Notes: generated from the sequence alone by a model not told the origin. A DNA stretch of 64,000 nt from Blastomussa wellsi (GCA_947652115.1 OX393562.1:14163328-14227327); one strand, 5' to 3'. Counted from the stretch's first letter, positions 42,011-54,499 are shown. Program-made: numbers and translations.

Positions 42011-45000
42011 ATGGCGGGGATAGGAGATCTTCTTGCAGCTTGCTTGATCGGTAATTATTCCTCGTTCTCGCTCTCGAAATTCTCGATATATTCGATTAAG
42101 TAGTCAGCGGGCTTCTTATGCATTACTTTTTTCAGAAAAAGACGTTGATTCTGACGTTCTCTGGACGTGGTCGTACCCTACCATACCTGAACCGTTCCGT
42201 CAGGTCATCTTGAGGAAATGCTGTCTAAAGACGGACAAAGAGGAAATAATAGCGTTTTGTTTTGGTCAGTTTAGTAAACAGTGGTTTTACATTTACACAT
42301 CAGAGGTTAAAAATTCGGACACACTGAACAAGGTAGGTTATACTATGCCAGCGACAATCACTTGAAAACAGTAATGCACCTATCATCGCCCGCCCCTGGG
42401 GGGGGGGGGGGGGAGTGGGGGAGGGTAGCCTATCAAAGTTTTCTATTTCCCCCTCCTAGATGGGACACAGAGCAATCAAAATTTACAAATTTCCCCCCCC
42501 CCCCCCCAGAAGGGGATCATCTGAACAGCACCCAGGTCATATGACTAAAAAACAAGACTCTGTTAGCCATTGTTCCTCTTTTTTTAAAGTAAAAAAGTAT
42601 GCTTATACAGCTTCATATCCAGGATTTGATATTTCAAGGTTTGATAAAAAAGCAAGGACAAAAATGGACAAATGAAACTCCTAATAGTGTTTTCACCTTT
42701 CAATTCATGACATTTTGTAGTGATTTGGAAGCCTTTGTTTAACCCATTGACTCCTAAACCGGCCATAACCGGCTGTGGCAGACCTTGACCCTTGTTCCTC
42801 TTCTGACGTCATCTGCTTTGACCAAAATAGGAATCCCATTTACCTCAGTTCTGCAGGAGGGAACAAGCTTTCCAATGAAACTGATTGGGCAAATGGATTG
42901 ATTGGGCAAATGGAGCTTGAAATATGCACAAAAACGCTTAGAAATTTCTGCCAAACACTAGGGCGAAAATTTCCCTCACTTACCCTTGGCTACTCCATGT
43001 TAAAGATTTCCCATCTCATTGATGCTTTCGTGGCAATTCTTGAACCGAAAGCAAGCCCAGTAAAAGGCCAACAAAAGCATAAAATAGATATGAGGAAAGG
43101 AGAAAGGAAAAGCGAAAAATAAAAATAAAGAAATCGAACTGCCTAAAGAGGTGGGTCACTTTGTCGTCCAAAAACTGCATCTCGAAAATCTCGATATTTT
43201 GATTTGTGCGTATGCCCGAGCTAAGATGTCATTAAATGCGATGCTAGTGAAAAACCTGGCATGTCTTTACTTTGCAAATGCATTTTAGAGAAATTTGAAG
43301 CATATTTAGTCTATAACTGACTAGAAAATGTTCAAAATGTCTGTCTAGAAAACACGTTTTTTTCAAATATCTCCAGGAGTCAATGGGTTAAACATGTGTC
43401 CCAGTTTATCAATTGATGGCTTCTTTCGTTATAAATTTGAGCTATCCGTCCACACGAAGCTCGAAAATGCCAAGATTGTTTCAGAAGAAGGATTTTCAAC
43501 TTTTATATTAATATTGCATTTTTCGCACCTTTGTTGTCATTCTTATCTGATCGTAGCAGTCGCTTTGCGTTGGGTTTTTCTGTTGCATTGAATATCTCTC
43601 ATCAATTTCTTGCTTCTCGATGAAATTTTATCAATCGCTGGTAGCATTTGTCTCGAGCTCTGCAGACTTGTAAACAATTCGCTATAATTTCTCTGAGTAG
43701 TGACTCACGTCCACTGATAGCGAAGATTGAATGGTTTCAGCAACGATGAATGAAGATTTTGCAATTTTGTTATTCTTTAGTATGCAATGAACAAATAAAG
43801 TACCTAGAGCTGCTGTCTACTATTTTTCTCAGAGTTTCTTAAAATTTCTGAGATCTTGTGAAGGAGCTGATGAATTACATCGGAAACTGATAATTGAAAA
43901 ACTAATGATACGTGATTGGTTTTAGTGGTAACAATAAGTAATGCGTGATTGACGTATTTTGTAATTATCATGCAAAGTCTAAACAAACGGAAAGGAATGT
44001 GGTTCGGGTTTCAGCAGCCATTAGTGGGGAGGAGCATTGCATGATGACCCAGCTAATAACGGCTGCAAAGGAGACTATCATTTCCCCCACCTCCAAGGCA
44101 AAATCATTGTCCAATTCTCTGTAAAAGTCAGTCCCCGTATTCTGTTGTATTTGCTCAGGGTAACCCCCCCTCCCCTCCCCAACCGCCAAGGGATAGCCGA
44201 TGATAGGTGCATAAAAGCAGATTGGGCTCATTGGCTATTGAATTGAAGAAGGAAAAACCAATCATTTTAGGCTCATTATAAAATCAGAGTTCACAACAAT
44301 TTGAACATGATTATACATCTAGACTTAACCTTCAATCAAAATCAAAGTATTGTACTTAACTACAAGTGTAAAGCCACTGGGGACAACTTTTTGACAGACA
44401 ATTGACTTCATGTTGACATTATTGTCACTAATCGGTTAATTGCTAGAGGGTGGATTGGTAGCATCAAATGTCTACTGTGCCTTTCTTCACCTCATTTACC
44501 TGCAAGGTTCATCCTTTTCTATTGTTCAGTCAATCAATCAATCAATCTTTCAATACTACTTCCCACCAGTGAGCCTGCTCCCAGGCTACATTTGTAATCC
44601 CACCTTAAAAATGCATCGAATACTTTTATTAGTATCATTTGTCCAAAAAGCACGTACAGGACTCTGGTTCAAGTGGTCTGGTTTCAAGCCATGGTAGTTT
44701 ATTACTTTCACGGTGCCTCCACCCAGGTGTATAAATGAGTACCAGGTAACCATGCAATGGTCTAGTATCCCATCCAAGGAGGAGTAGAAATACTTGTAAG
44801 CTCTGGCCTGATGAGGCACTAGGTGACTAAGTGAATATTTAGCCATTGTATTGACATTTTATTTGCATCAACTGTATTTTTTTCAAGGTCACTCATGTGG
44901 CATTGACGCTGATAGCAAAGGTAAAAGATTAATATTAAATAATTTGTTGGCAGCTTTTCTCTAGAAAATATTGATTAAAATTATTTTAGCGCTTTATTAT

Positions 45001-48000
45001 ATTGCAAGGCAGTCTTGGGGTAAATCGGAGCATTCTGATTGGTTCTTACTTGGCCGGGATTTGGCCATGCAGTCATAAACCATATAGATTACATGTATCT
45101 TTGGTTTTCTAAAGTCAGCAGATTAAAAATTTGCAAATACCATACTGATATTACGATAAAGTACTAAATTACTAACTAAAGTGACCTAAACTGGGTATTA
45201 TTACATGAGTAAGGTAGTAAGGTAGAGGACCAATAGCCAATAGTCAGCCAATCGGATTGCTCCATTCCCAGTCCAATATTAATTTTTTCAAGTATTGGAC
45301 CAGGCATTTTATTGTCCCAAATGATCTCACATGCAATTTCTGAATTGTTCCTTAGTGGTTTACAGGAGAAAAAGAATTAAAAAATTTGGCATGCAAGTAA
45401 CTCTCCGGGCCCATACTTTTTTATTGGTTTGAAAAACAACAGCAGGGATTTTTTTTCTGACCAAAACAGCCGATGGGTGCTTGGTCGCTATTCCATTCTT
45501 TCTCTGTCAGTAGTTTCTGCTGTTGGCTTCTATCAATGCATTACAAGTATGCTCAGGACTGTACTGGAAGAATATAGGCCTTCGGTCTTTTCTGTATAGG
45601 GCTGTGCCCCCTAGGCTCGATTTCCGCCGCTCTCTCGAGTCCGGTCTTCGTTCCTCCCCGAGAAGAGACGGCTGGACGCGTGAGCGGCCATCCATGTCTG
45701 TGACGTATTTGAAAAACAAATAATTAATGCATTCTCAGATGTCACCGGATGTGAATTAGGACTCGGAAAGCAAGCCTAAATGTACACACGCGCCAATACC
45801 AGCAACTTGTTCTTGCTCTTATTTCGATGTTGCCATCGAAAAGTCAAAGCTAGCGCTTTGAAAAGCTCCGAGAAGATACAAAAACTATTCATCGGCAGTC
45901 GAAAGAAAAGTTTGAAACGAATAATAGAAAAGCGTGGCGTACCTTCTCGCCCAGTGTTGTCGCGTCAACAAAATCTCTTCGCCATGCAGCAGATCAAGGA
46001 AGAGTGAAGGCCGCAAAAAGCCTTTCTTCGGTTATCGATTCAAACAACGTGATAGCTAAATTGTTCTTTTAATATTTCAAGCAATTGTTACTAGGTACGA
46101 GTCGGGGAGGAAAAGTGTGGAATTGCCAATAACGATCACCATGGGCTACGGTCTAAAACCAACCACAAATACTAAAAGTATCAAACAGAAATCTCATCTT
46201 GTTATATTTCTCTGTGGATCTTTCATTTTCTCGACTTTAAAGCGCTTCAAAATACGATCACACGCCAAACCAAATCACTCCTTCGCATCCGTCATTCTGA
46301 AAATCTGCTTTGAAGAAATAATTTATGCGGCCTTCGCAGCCTGCTCGATTTGAGCAGGCGACCTCCTGATTGGCGGAAATCAACAATGGCATTCTCACGC
46401 GTCCAGCCGTGAGTTCGGGGAGGAGCGCGGGCTCCGGTTCCCGAACAGCGGCTGGTGATCGAGCCTATGTGCCCCCTGGTTTTGAAAATTTTTGACATAT
46501 TTTTTGGACAAAAGCAGTAGCAATTTTTGGGCGGTTGTATATTGTTTTAATACTAAGTAACGCATTCAAAAATTGTGTACCGGTAATGTTTTTGGGCATG
46601 GAGGTTACAAAAGTCCGAAGGTGCCCATATACCTGTGGTATGGACCAAGCACAGAAAGGTCCATATTTGGCTGTCAAGACCTCAGGCTGATATTGTCCCA
46701 GTGTGAAATTTCAGGTTACATAATTATTTTTAAATTTCTTTCCAAAATCAGTGAATAATAATGCCATTCATTACAGGTGAAATGAAATCCAATTCTGGTG
46801 CATGTTTTCTTTTCTGATTTCTCTTGACAGGACTTTTGTCCAGAGAAGTACAAAGGTCTCTCTAAGATAATGTGCAACAAGTTCATCAAAACTGGAGATG
46901 CCAGCAGCATGTTGGAGTCTTATCTATCCGTGGTCACTAAAGGTTCTTGCCCTAATGATGAGGATGGCCTGTTTTTAGTCAAAGACTTTGATCCTCGTTT
47001 GTCCTATGTGGCTTCTCCTATATCAGGCAAGTAATGTCACTGATTTAATGCTATTTATTAATTGGTTTTCATCTCAATTCTATTAAATTTGTAGTGTATT
47101 TTTGTAAATGGAACATCAATCTGGGGAAAGTCTAAAAATTTTTGTGATGATCATGAATTAGCACAAATTACTAGTTTGCTGGCACAGTGTTGATAGAGGT
47201 AGCAACAAAGGAGAGATCATCGCAGTTATGCACTGAACTTAAGCAGTTGAGAAAAGAGAGCATTTTGTTTTCAAGTTTGTGAAAACGTACGGCCATTGCA
47301 TTCACTGTTCAGTTCATGCAGTGCCCGTAGGGTTTCTTTTTCAGTTCTTTCAATGATCTTGTGCATTTCCAAATACAAATCTTTTCTGAGTAAAACTACT
47401 CAGAAATAAAAGGGAACAAATGAACTTGAGATCCAATGCCGCAAAGTTTCACACATCGCTAATGAAAAAGTTGAGATTTCATTGTTTTGTACTCGACATT
47501 TGATTGGCTCAAATTGAACATGTTGGAATGTATTGTTTTCATTCTGCCCTGTGATGGGTTAACTTTGTCTGGGTGGCTTACAGTAGTTGGACTGTAAACT
47601 GTTGGTTAGTTCCACTTCAGTTCACATGCGGTTAGTTCCAGTCTGAGCTTACTTGCAGTATGCTTTATTTGCTAGTAAGAGCAGTAGCTAAGGGCAGCAC
47701 TGTCCTCAAATTGACAACTGACTCTTGTAGTTTATACTTGTCATTCTTGCAATCACTGCATATGCCATTTTGTGCATATATTAACTCAGTCTGTGGATGT
47801 GATAAAAGCCTTTCAGTTGAGCGCCAAACGATGATGATACGTCAACTACAGTTTTCTAAGGCTGCAGGCAGAATTTCACTGATCTTTACATGGGATTCAT
47901 ACACCTTATTCCAAAATGGCCGCTGATTTATGCACATACAAATTGGCCCTTGTTGCCTCGTTCACGATAAAATATTCTTTTGATTTTTGAGCTTAAAATC

Positions 48001-50819
48001 GAGGCAAGAAGGGCTAATTTGAGTACCAACAAAAGAATATTAAGATGGTAGCCATTTTGGAATAAGGTGTATGTTTCGGTCTTTTTACAGGGTTATCGCA
48101 TTTCCTTCGTCATCAAATTCAACATAGATAAAGCGACGTTTTTCCCTAAATTCTCGCATAATGCTTGTGTGCATCTCAAAGCCCACACAAGGGAGAAAAA
48201 CAGTAAAGGAGCTTCGTCTCGTCATTTTGAGTTATTTTTTGGGACAAACCAAATTCCTCTTAAAATGAAGGAAACCTAAAACTGATAGTTTACCAAGGAA
48301 GACAAACTCCAAAGAGATGACAGTAAAGCAAAAAGGAACAAGGATGGTTAAGGATGGAAAAGATTGAGACAGATTACAAATGAATATTTTGAAAAATTTA
48401 GGCTATTTCTTTCAAAAGACACAGACTGTGAGGTAGCTCCCGTAAAGGAAGTTAATTTTGATTGGTCGGGAATAATCGGGAGCATTGAGCCAGAGTTACC
48501 CGGCTCTACATGTAGTGTAGACCTGATAACCTTCTGACCTAATTTAATCAGATAATTATAATTACAATCAATTGTATGTGTTTGGATGTGTTAAGTGGAG
48601 GCAAAAGTGGACCATGCTCGTACTTAAGTTAAATTCATTTGGAAATTTGTACACCTTTGAATAACCAGTAACAAGAATAATATTATTTGTAGTGCTAAAA
48701 AATAAATGATATTTAGAGAGGAAGCCAGCTCAGTCTTGTGGGGGGCACAGTGGCCTAATGGTTAGTGCGCTGGACTCCGGATCGGACGGTCCGGGTTCAA
48801 GCCGCTAGCCGGGGCACTGCGTTGTGTTCTTAGGCAAGACACTTTACTCTCAGTGCCCCTCTTCACCCAGGTGTATAAATGGGTACCGGCAAATTTACTG
48901 CTGGGGGATAACCCTGCGATGGACTAGCATCCCATCCAGGTAAGGTAAGGTAAAGTCTGCATTCAGGCCTAGTGGCCCATCAGGCCCGAGTTTATCCCGG
49001 TTTCTAGCATCCCATCCGGGGAAGAGTAGAAATACTCTCTGTCGCTTCATTCTACAGAAACCGGGATAAGCTCCGGCCTGATGGGCCACTAGGCCCGAAT
49101 GCAGACTTTACCTCTTACCTTTATAATTACCAGCTCAATCTTGGTTTTCCTGTGGGTCGTCTATCCAGGTTGAACTGGAATTTAGAAATGTTGGTTTTTA
49201 AGGAGGGAGGAAAATTTACCAGAGAACCTGGAGAAAAACTCTCAGAGCAAGGTGTGAATAAACAACAAACTTAACGCACATAATTATTGCACCAGGCCAG
49301 AGTCAAACCTGGCCATATTTGTGGGAGGCAAGTGCTCTCACCACTATGCATCCCCTTGTCAAATGTTTTCTAGGGAATTGAATATTGACAGGTATCCTCA
49401 TTTTAATCCTTTTACCAAACTACCCAAAGCATGCATGTTTTCTGGGAATTGTGTTGTACATGTCTTCTAATCTCTTATGTTTATTTCTTGATATTAATTT
49501 TTTTTTCACTTGATGGTACTAGATGTAATCAACATATTTGGAGTGGAGACAATTCTGATATACACTGCTCTTCTGTTAAAGAAAAAAGTAGTTGTGTACA
49601 GCCCTAAAGTTGAAACAGTTTTGGATGTTTGTAGGTAAGTGATGGTGTGTATGGGTATGTGTATAAAAATTATGTCAGATTGTTTCAGTCTTCAGAACCA
49701 TTTTGACAACTCTTTTTGGAAGGTTCAAGGAAAACGCATCAAGCAGTGAGCTATGCAACCAACAAAAGTCTGATTTGCCTTTAGTTATATTAGCTTTATT
49801 TTATTTAACAGTTTGCATACATGTAGGATCTGAGCTTAAATAAACTACTCATTTGCACAAAAACTGGTTCTTTGAAAGTTTCTGCTGGCTATAGCTGGTA
49901 GATTGTATTATTTTTGGTGCTGTCTTTGAGGTGCAGTGACCTAATGGTCGGTGCGCTAGACTCTGGATCGAGCGATCTGCCTGGGTCACCACATTGTGTT
50001 CTTGGGAAATACACTGTACTCTCACATAAGGAACGCAAAGCCAGGGGCCTGCTAGCTGCTTCATGCTGCAGAAACAGGAGTTAAACGCCTGCAGCTATTA
50101 GTCAGTTTGGGTTTAAAGGCGTTCATCTTTCTTTTCTGTTATTCAGAGCATTGCCTTTATTGGTCTGGCACCGTCAGAACTGGAGCATTCTCCATCCCTA
50201 TGTTCATGTAGAAGATGATGAACTTGAGAAGCTGACAACAAGCATTTCTTATGTGGCTGGATTCACTGATGCATCGGTTGAAAGCAGAACAGAGCTGTAT
50301 GATCTGTTTGTTAATGGTAGGTCTTACATGCAGGAAGATTACACAGTTTCGGTTCATTTTCAACTGATGTATTAATTTTGCATGTGGATGTGTGTTTGAA
50401 AGTTTTGGTTAATTTATTCGAAAAAGGGATACTTAAAATTCTCATGGTCTTGAGTTTGCTACACATGTAAGTGTCAACTATAGGGTAAGATTAGATTGCT
50501 GCCCACACTTCTCACTTCATTGTCGATCATTGGGAACCTTGTCACTCGGGATCATTGTATTAAAAGGGTGAAGTTCCATTGGAATCTTGAGGTGACAACA
50601 TTTATGATTCAGGTCATATTTGGGTTTTGAAACTTTTTCAGGGTTGTTAAGAACTAGTAGTTAATGGAATTCAACGTTTTACAAACCACCTATTAATTTT
50701 TACAATATAATTTGGTTTTATCAACTGGGTTGATAATGTCAATTGGCCACTTGAATCTCTTTACGGTGGCCAATTGACATTATCAACCCAGTTGATAAAA
50801 CCAAATTATATTGTTATAC

Positions 50820-50864
<45 letters not shown>

Positions 50865-53530
50865 CTATTAATTTTTACACGCTCCCATTGGACAAAACAC
50901 ACCATGTGGTACAAAATCGGATGACGAGTAACAAATTATTATTCAACAAATTGTCATATTTTTGGTCATGAAACGGCTATTATCTGTCATCTGTCCGATA
51001 TCTATATTCTGCGATATACGTTAAGTAACAATAATTCGGCGGACGCCTCGAAAAGCGTCGCATAACAGCAACTTTTCTAGCTGTGTAAAATGCGCTTCGT
51101 TTATCTTGCGGAATATTGTCTGACTTTAACCAACTCGTATATAATTTGGTTTTATCAACTGGGTTTATAATGTGAATTGGCCACCGTAAAGAGATTCAAG
51201 AGCTGACGTCTCGAGCGTTAGCCCTTCATCGGAGCGAATCGAGTTGTTACCACCTCGTCGGCTAAGTATCAGGCGCCATTTTGCAGCATAATTGTTTAAT
51301 ATACCCCGCCCGTTTGATATCTGTTGTCAGAACAAAGGAACAAACTACAAAGAGAGTTTGAAATAGAAATACGTAAACTCTTTTTATTATGGTGAGGCTT
51401 GTTATAGAAATTAATAGGAGGGTTATAAAACATGTAAACCCCTTTCTGGCGTACTGGTAAAACAAGGCTTTTTGTGAAGGAGGCATTTTCAATTGACAAT
51501 AAGAATTTTTAAAAACCCCAGATTAACGGCTGTTTCGTTTAAAAAGAATTTTCTGTGACTTTAATTGCTATTTGATGCATTTTCTTACAGTTGCAGCTGG
51601 AGAAATTTCCATTGCACCAGAAGCAAGAGGTAGGTGACAATTAGGTGGCAAAAAAACCCCGAACTCATAGAGCGGTTTTCGGTTGAGCTTTGGCCAATCA
51701 CAAAAAACACAGATAATCCTGTGAACCAATCAAAACCCCAAGCAAATACATGTAGCCGGCACAAAGCGTGGGAAAACATGCACGCGCGAGTCACAATTGG
51801 TTTTGGTCTTACTTCTGATTGGTTGAGAAAGAAGCGCGAGATTTTTCAACCTATCACTGAGCCTAGTAACCCAAAACTCATTTGAGTCTCGTAAAGCCAA
51901 AACTAAAGTAATCAGTGTACTTATCAAAACTCGAAGGAAATACATTGTACCGTCTGCCACATGCATTTGCTTTGCGGTTTGATCGGTTCACTGGATTATC
52001 CAGTCCTTTTTGATTCGCCAGAGTGATTGTACTTTGGTTTTGGTTGTACGACACTCATTGATAATCGCTCTAACGTAGTTCAATACCAAAGAACTTAAGT
52101 TTTGACCAATCAGGGGGCCCAGACGTATTTGATGCAGCGAAAGAATTAGAAGTTGAGAAAAATAGTTGAAAACACAGCATGCCTTTTTTATCAATTAGAG
52201 AGCTTATCAAATATAAAGACCAAAACGAAACACAATTGTAACAGTCAACTGAAATTCGCTCTAGCTATTGTTGCATTGAAAGATTAAACCATTGAGACTG
52301 ACAGAGATAACTGCTCCCTCAAAACTGTAGGCGGAACAACTGCCAGTGGGTCGCCCTCCACCTCTCGGAACGCGACATGCCACGGTCCTGAAATAATAGA
52401 TAACACGTCACAGAAAAATAGAGGTGGTGCTTACCGCTAACCAATGAAAATAGAGGTACTCAGGTTCCAGCGAGGGAGTGACTACCCGGTGACAGTTGAT
52501 GACGAAATCCCGCCTCTTAGACGGGATTGTTTCCAAGGTGTTCGTCTTTGAAGTTACTTAGCAACATGACGTATTTGTTCGCGCAATTACCTTCGGTGTA
52601 TTCGCGAGCTCTCACGCTATAGGATTTGATTGGATAAAATACGTCGGAACCTCCAGTGCTTCAGCGAAGGTTTGCCAAAACTGGGGGCGCTTGTTCCCCT
52701 CGCCTTGCGTTTACTAACACTAAGCATTTAAATTCTTGACGCAAAGTACTCGATTCTAGTGGCTAAATTATGTTTCTTTTATAGAAACCTTCCAGATGGG
52801 GAAAATTCACAAGGACATTGCCATGTTCATGGTGGATGCTGCCAAGAATGAGGAATATAACGATCAAATGCTTGTTAAGGTAAACAGATGTTTACAGTAG
52901 ATAAGCGACTGTAAGTGATCTTGGGATTTCAGTCTATGTTAGTCTGTTATGAAAATCAAACAACCACTTCATAATTGCAAATAGTTAAACAACACTTATA
53001 CCAATTCACATCGAAGCTAAAGCAAGTCTGAAATCTTTATTTAAACACAGTTTTAAATTGTTTTCGTCATAGAACGTGCTAGCAGATGTTCTTTTTAATT
53101 CAAATTTAGCACAATGAAAGCACAAGTTAGAATCCTATGTAAAATTCAGTCTTTAAAGTTTCTTTTGCTAATTGTCATTTTGTTAAACCTGGTTTAATTG
53201 AACACGTTTTGTAGGTGTGAATGGGATACTGTAGTTAAACAGTAAACTGGCTAGAAATTGGTTTTTAAAATTTCAACTTACATGTGTATCGTAAAACCAT
53301 TATAAAAATTCCCGAAATATGTTAATCACTACATTTTTATTGGCCTTTTCTCGATTCAGGAGTTGTCTGTGAAGACTAAGGATCTTATAAACAATCTTAA
53401 AAAGCTGGCAGTAGAACCTGAAGACGGAGGAAAGATCAAGGTCACTTTAGAAGCATTGAAACAGCGCAAACTTACACCTGTTGTGGAAAACTTTCTCTTT
53501 AACCTGGCTGCAGCTGAGAGCTTGGTTTGA
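42011..53530 (+). CDS. DENND10: DENN domain-containing protein 10 (FAM45 family), complete, nine coding exons
   Basis: DENND10 is a small, divergent DENN protein linked to late-endosome and Rab27 regulation. Exons: 42011-42050, 42136-42332, 44888-44920, 46831-47026, 49523-49634, 50147-50316, 51591-51629, 52785-52879 and 53360-53530. All phases agree; the product is 350 aa, close to the vertebrate 357 aa. Recognisable blocks are LRKCCLKTD, FGQFSKQWFYI, the DFCPEKY exon start, FGVETILIYTALLLKKKVVV, PLLVWHRQNWSILHPYVH, SYVAGFTD, ISIAPEA and the C-terminus LEALKQRKL..ENFLFNLAAAE. The start codon is the first ATG, inside a YY1-like motif. Intron 4 has a GC donor (CAG|gcaagt at 47027). Introns hold SINEs, MITEs and a TTAA-flanked transposon, but no exon is damaged. 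Confidence 0.94.
42390..42509 (+). repeat. Poly-G and poly-C tracts in DENND10 intron 2
   Basis: A G-run near 42399-42413 and a C-run near 42494-42508 lie about 80 bp apart. They could form a G/C hairpin and may be error-prone in sequencing. Confidence 0.6.
42743..43387. mobile_element. TTAA-flanked DNA transposon, copy 1 (DENND10 intron 2)
   Basis: TTAA at 42739-42742 and 43388-43391 flanks inverted ends CCCATTGACTCCT.. and ..AGGAGTCAATGGG. TTAA duplications are typical of piggyBac and Kolobok types. The 645-bp copy has no transposase ORF. It shares ends and an internal block (GCAAGCCCAGTAAAAGGCCA, complement in the other copy) with 53583-54495. Confidence 0.75.
44652..44829 (+). mobile_element. 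tRNA-type SINE, short copy in DENND10 intron 2
   Basis: Head GGACTCTGGTTCAAGTGGTC, body CCACCCAGGTGTATAAATGA, AGTATCCCATCC and tail GCTCTGGCCTGATGAGGCAC match the family, with deletions. Confidence 0.6.
45602..46477. mobile_element. DNA element with about 85-bp imperfect inverted ends (DENND10 intron 3)
   Basis: The left end 45602-45684 (GTGCCCCCTAGGCTCGAT.., CGGCTGGACGCGTGAG) is complementary to 46392-46477 (CTCACGCGTCCAGCCG.., ATCGAGCCTATGTGCCCCCT). The 700-bp interior has no protein I recognise. Confidence 0.55.
47898..48073. mobile_element. MITE with perfect 23-bp inverted ends (DENND10 intron 4)
   Basis: CATACACCTTATTCCAAAAT GGC (47898-47920) is the exact complement of 48051-48073. Internal AATATTCTTTTG / CAAAAGAATATT and GAGGCAA pairs make it a fold-back element of 176 bp. 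Confidence 0.8.
48739..49112 (+). mobile_element. tRNA-derived SINE with nested inverted tail
   Basis: The head CAGTGGCCTAATGGTTAGTG (A-box region) and CCGGGTTCAAGCC (B box) resemble a tRNA. The family body runs to AGCATCCCATCC. Then about 55 bp of the tail occur in reverse (48955-49003), followed by a second AGCATCCCATCC and the normal tail to 49112, giving a long hairpin. Confidence 0.75.
49928..50072 (+). mobile_element. tRNA-type SINE, 3'-deleted copy in DENND10 intron 5
   Basis: GTGACCTAATGGTCGGTGCG, CTCTGGATCGAGCG and CACATTGTGTTCTTGGGAAA match the head and start of body; the central part is missing before a short tail. Confidence 0.6.
50704..50812. repeat. Perfect 47-bp palindrome with 15-bp loop (DENND10 intron 6)
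   Basis: 50704-50750 is the exact complement of 50766-50812. Each arm is the AATATAATTTGGTTTTATCA..CAATTGGCCAC part of a repeat also found at 32166 and 51141. Confidence 0.9.
51141..51237 (+). repeat. AATTTGGTTTTATC repeat, copy 2
   Basis: Same order of blocks as 32166-32262: TTGGTTTTATCAACTGGG, GGCCACCGTAAAGAGATTC, GAGCTGACGTCTCGAGCG. Confidence 0.65.
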
Positions 53531-53914
53531 AAATGCAAGTAACGCCTTTTAGTAATATTCAGATTCCGAACTTGATGCTTAACCCATTGGCGCCGGAGAT
53601 TTTTGGAAAAAGCGCTGTTTTGGACCTTTGTGCCATTTTATGGTCAGTTGTGAGGTAAATCTGCTCCCAAATATATACTCAAAACTACTTTTGCAACATA
53701 CAAACATGCCTGTCTTTTCACGAGCGTCCTGTTTTTTGACATATTTGCTCTGGCATGCGTAACAGGCGAAATTTGGGTTAAAAGGTGACCTACTTCCTTA
53801 GGCTTTTCGTTTTTTTTTTTTTTTTCATTTTTTTTTCGCTTTTTCTTTTCTCCTTTTCTTTTCGTTTTGTTGCAGTTGTTGGCCTTCTACTGGGCTTGCC
53901 TTCAGTCCAAAAAT

Positions 53915-54270
53915 TAATAAACGATGATAAGTCAAAGACTACTGCAAGGCTGAAACAACGTGATATATTTTGAACAATATTTCGGCTGGCCAGACCAGCC
54001 TTCTTCAGGTTTTGATGTTACTAATTTTTTAACATGAGATTTCAATATTATATTATGGTGGTGTCGCAGTACGTATTATAATATTAATATTCAAATCTCA
54101 TGTTAAAAAATTAGTAGCATCTAAACCTGAAGAAAGCTGGTCTGGCCAGCAGAAATATTGTTCAAAATATATCACGTTGTTTCAGCCTTGGCTGATTAGA
54201 TCTCCTGCGAGATCCAACGTTCAATCAAGGAGGATCTTCGTACACGGTTTTTGCAGTCTATTTAGTTTGT
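53915..54270. mobile_element. Penelope-like non-autonomous insertion with head-to-head repeats
   Basis: AGTCCAAAAAT occurs at 53904-53914 and 54271-54281, a perfect 11-bp duplication. Inside, 53946-54047 and 54085-54189 are inverted copies of about 100 bp (AAGGCTGAAACAACGTGATA.. against its complement). Each has a CTGAAGA-stem-GAAA block. Arrangement and motif suggest a Penelope-type remnant; no RT is present. Confidence 0.55.
54127..54155 (+). ncRNA. Hammerhead-ribozyme-like core (candidate)
   Basis: CTGAAGA, then AGCTGG..CCAGC able to pair as stem II, then GAAA: the conserved hammerhead order CUGANGA-stem II-GAAA. The partner copy on the minus strand at 53980-54008 has a better stem (GGCTGG/CCAGCC). 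Stems I and III are not convincing, so this is only a candidate. Confidence 0.35.
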
Positions 54271-54499
54271 AGTCCAAAAATAGCGTCATCCAAGCAGGAG
54301 TAGCCAAGGGTAGTTGAGACAATTTTTCTGAGTTTTTCACTCAAATTTCTAAGCATTTCCGTGCTCAATTAATTCTATCACTTTGATCTAGGTATCATTG
54401 GAAAGATCTTGTTTTGGTGAAAATGATGACGTCGGAAGCGGAACAAAGGGCAATGTTCGTCATGGCCGGCTTTGGCCGGCGCGGGAGCCAATGGGTTAA

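Larger units (their letters stand above)
53583..54495. mobile_element. TTAA-flanked DNA transposon, copy 2 (just 3' of DENND10), with nested insertion
   Basis: TTAA at 53579-53582 and 54496-54499 flanks CCCATTGGCGCC.. and ..GGAGCCAATGGG. It is related to copy 1 but inserted in the opposite sense; the family block reads GTTGGCCTTCTACTGGGCTT. A 356-bp insertion with its own 11-bp duplication sits at 53915-54270. It lies within the likely 3' UTR or flank of DENND10. Confidence 0.75.

Noticed and set aside
48757..48830. A tRNA gene
   Set aside because: A- and B-box-like parts are present, but the arms do not close and the same sequence continues into a SINE body repeated at several sites.
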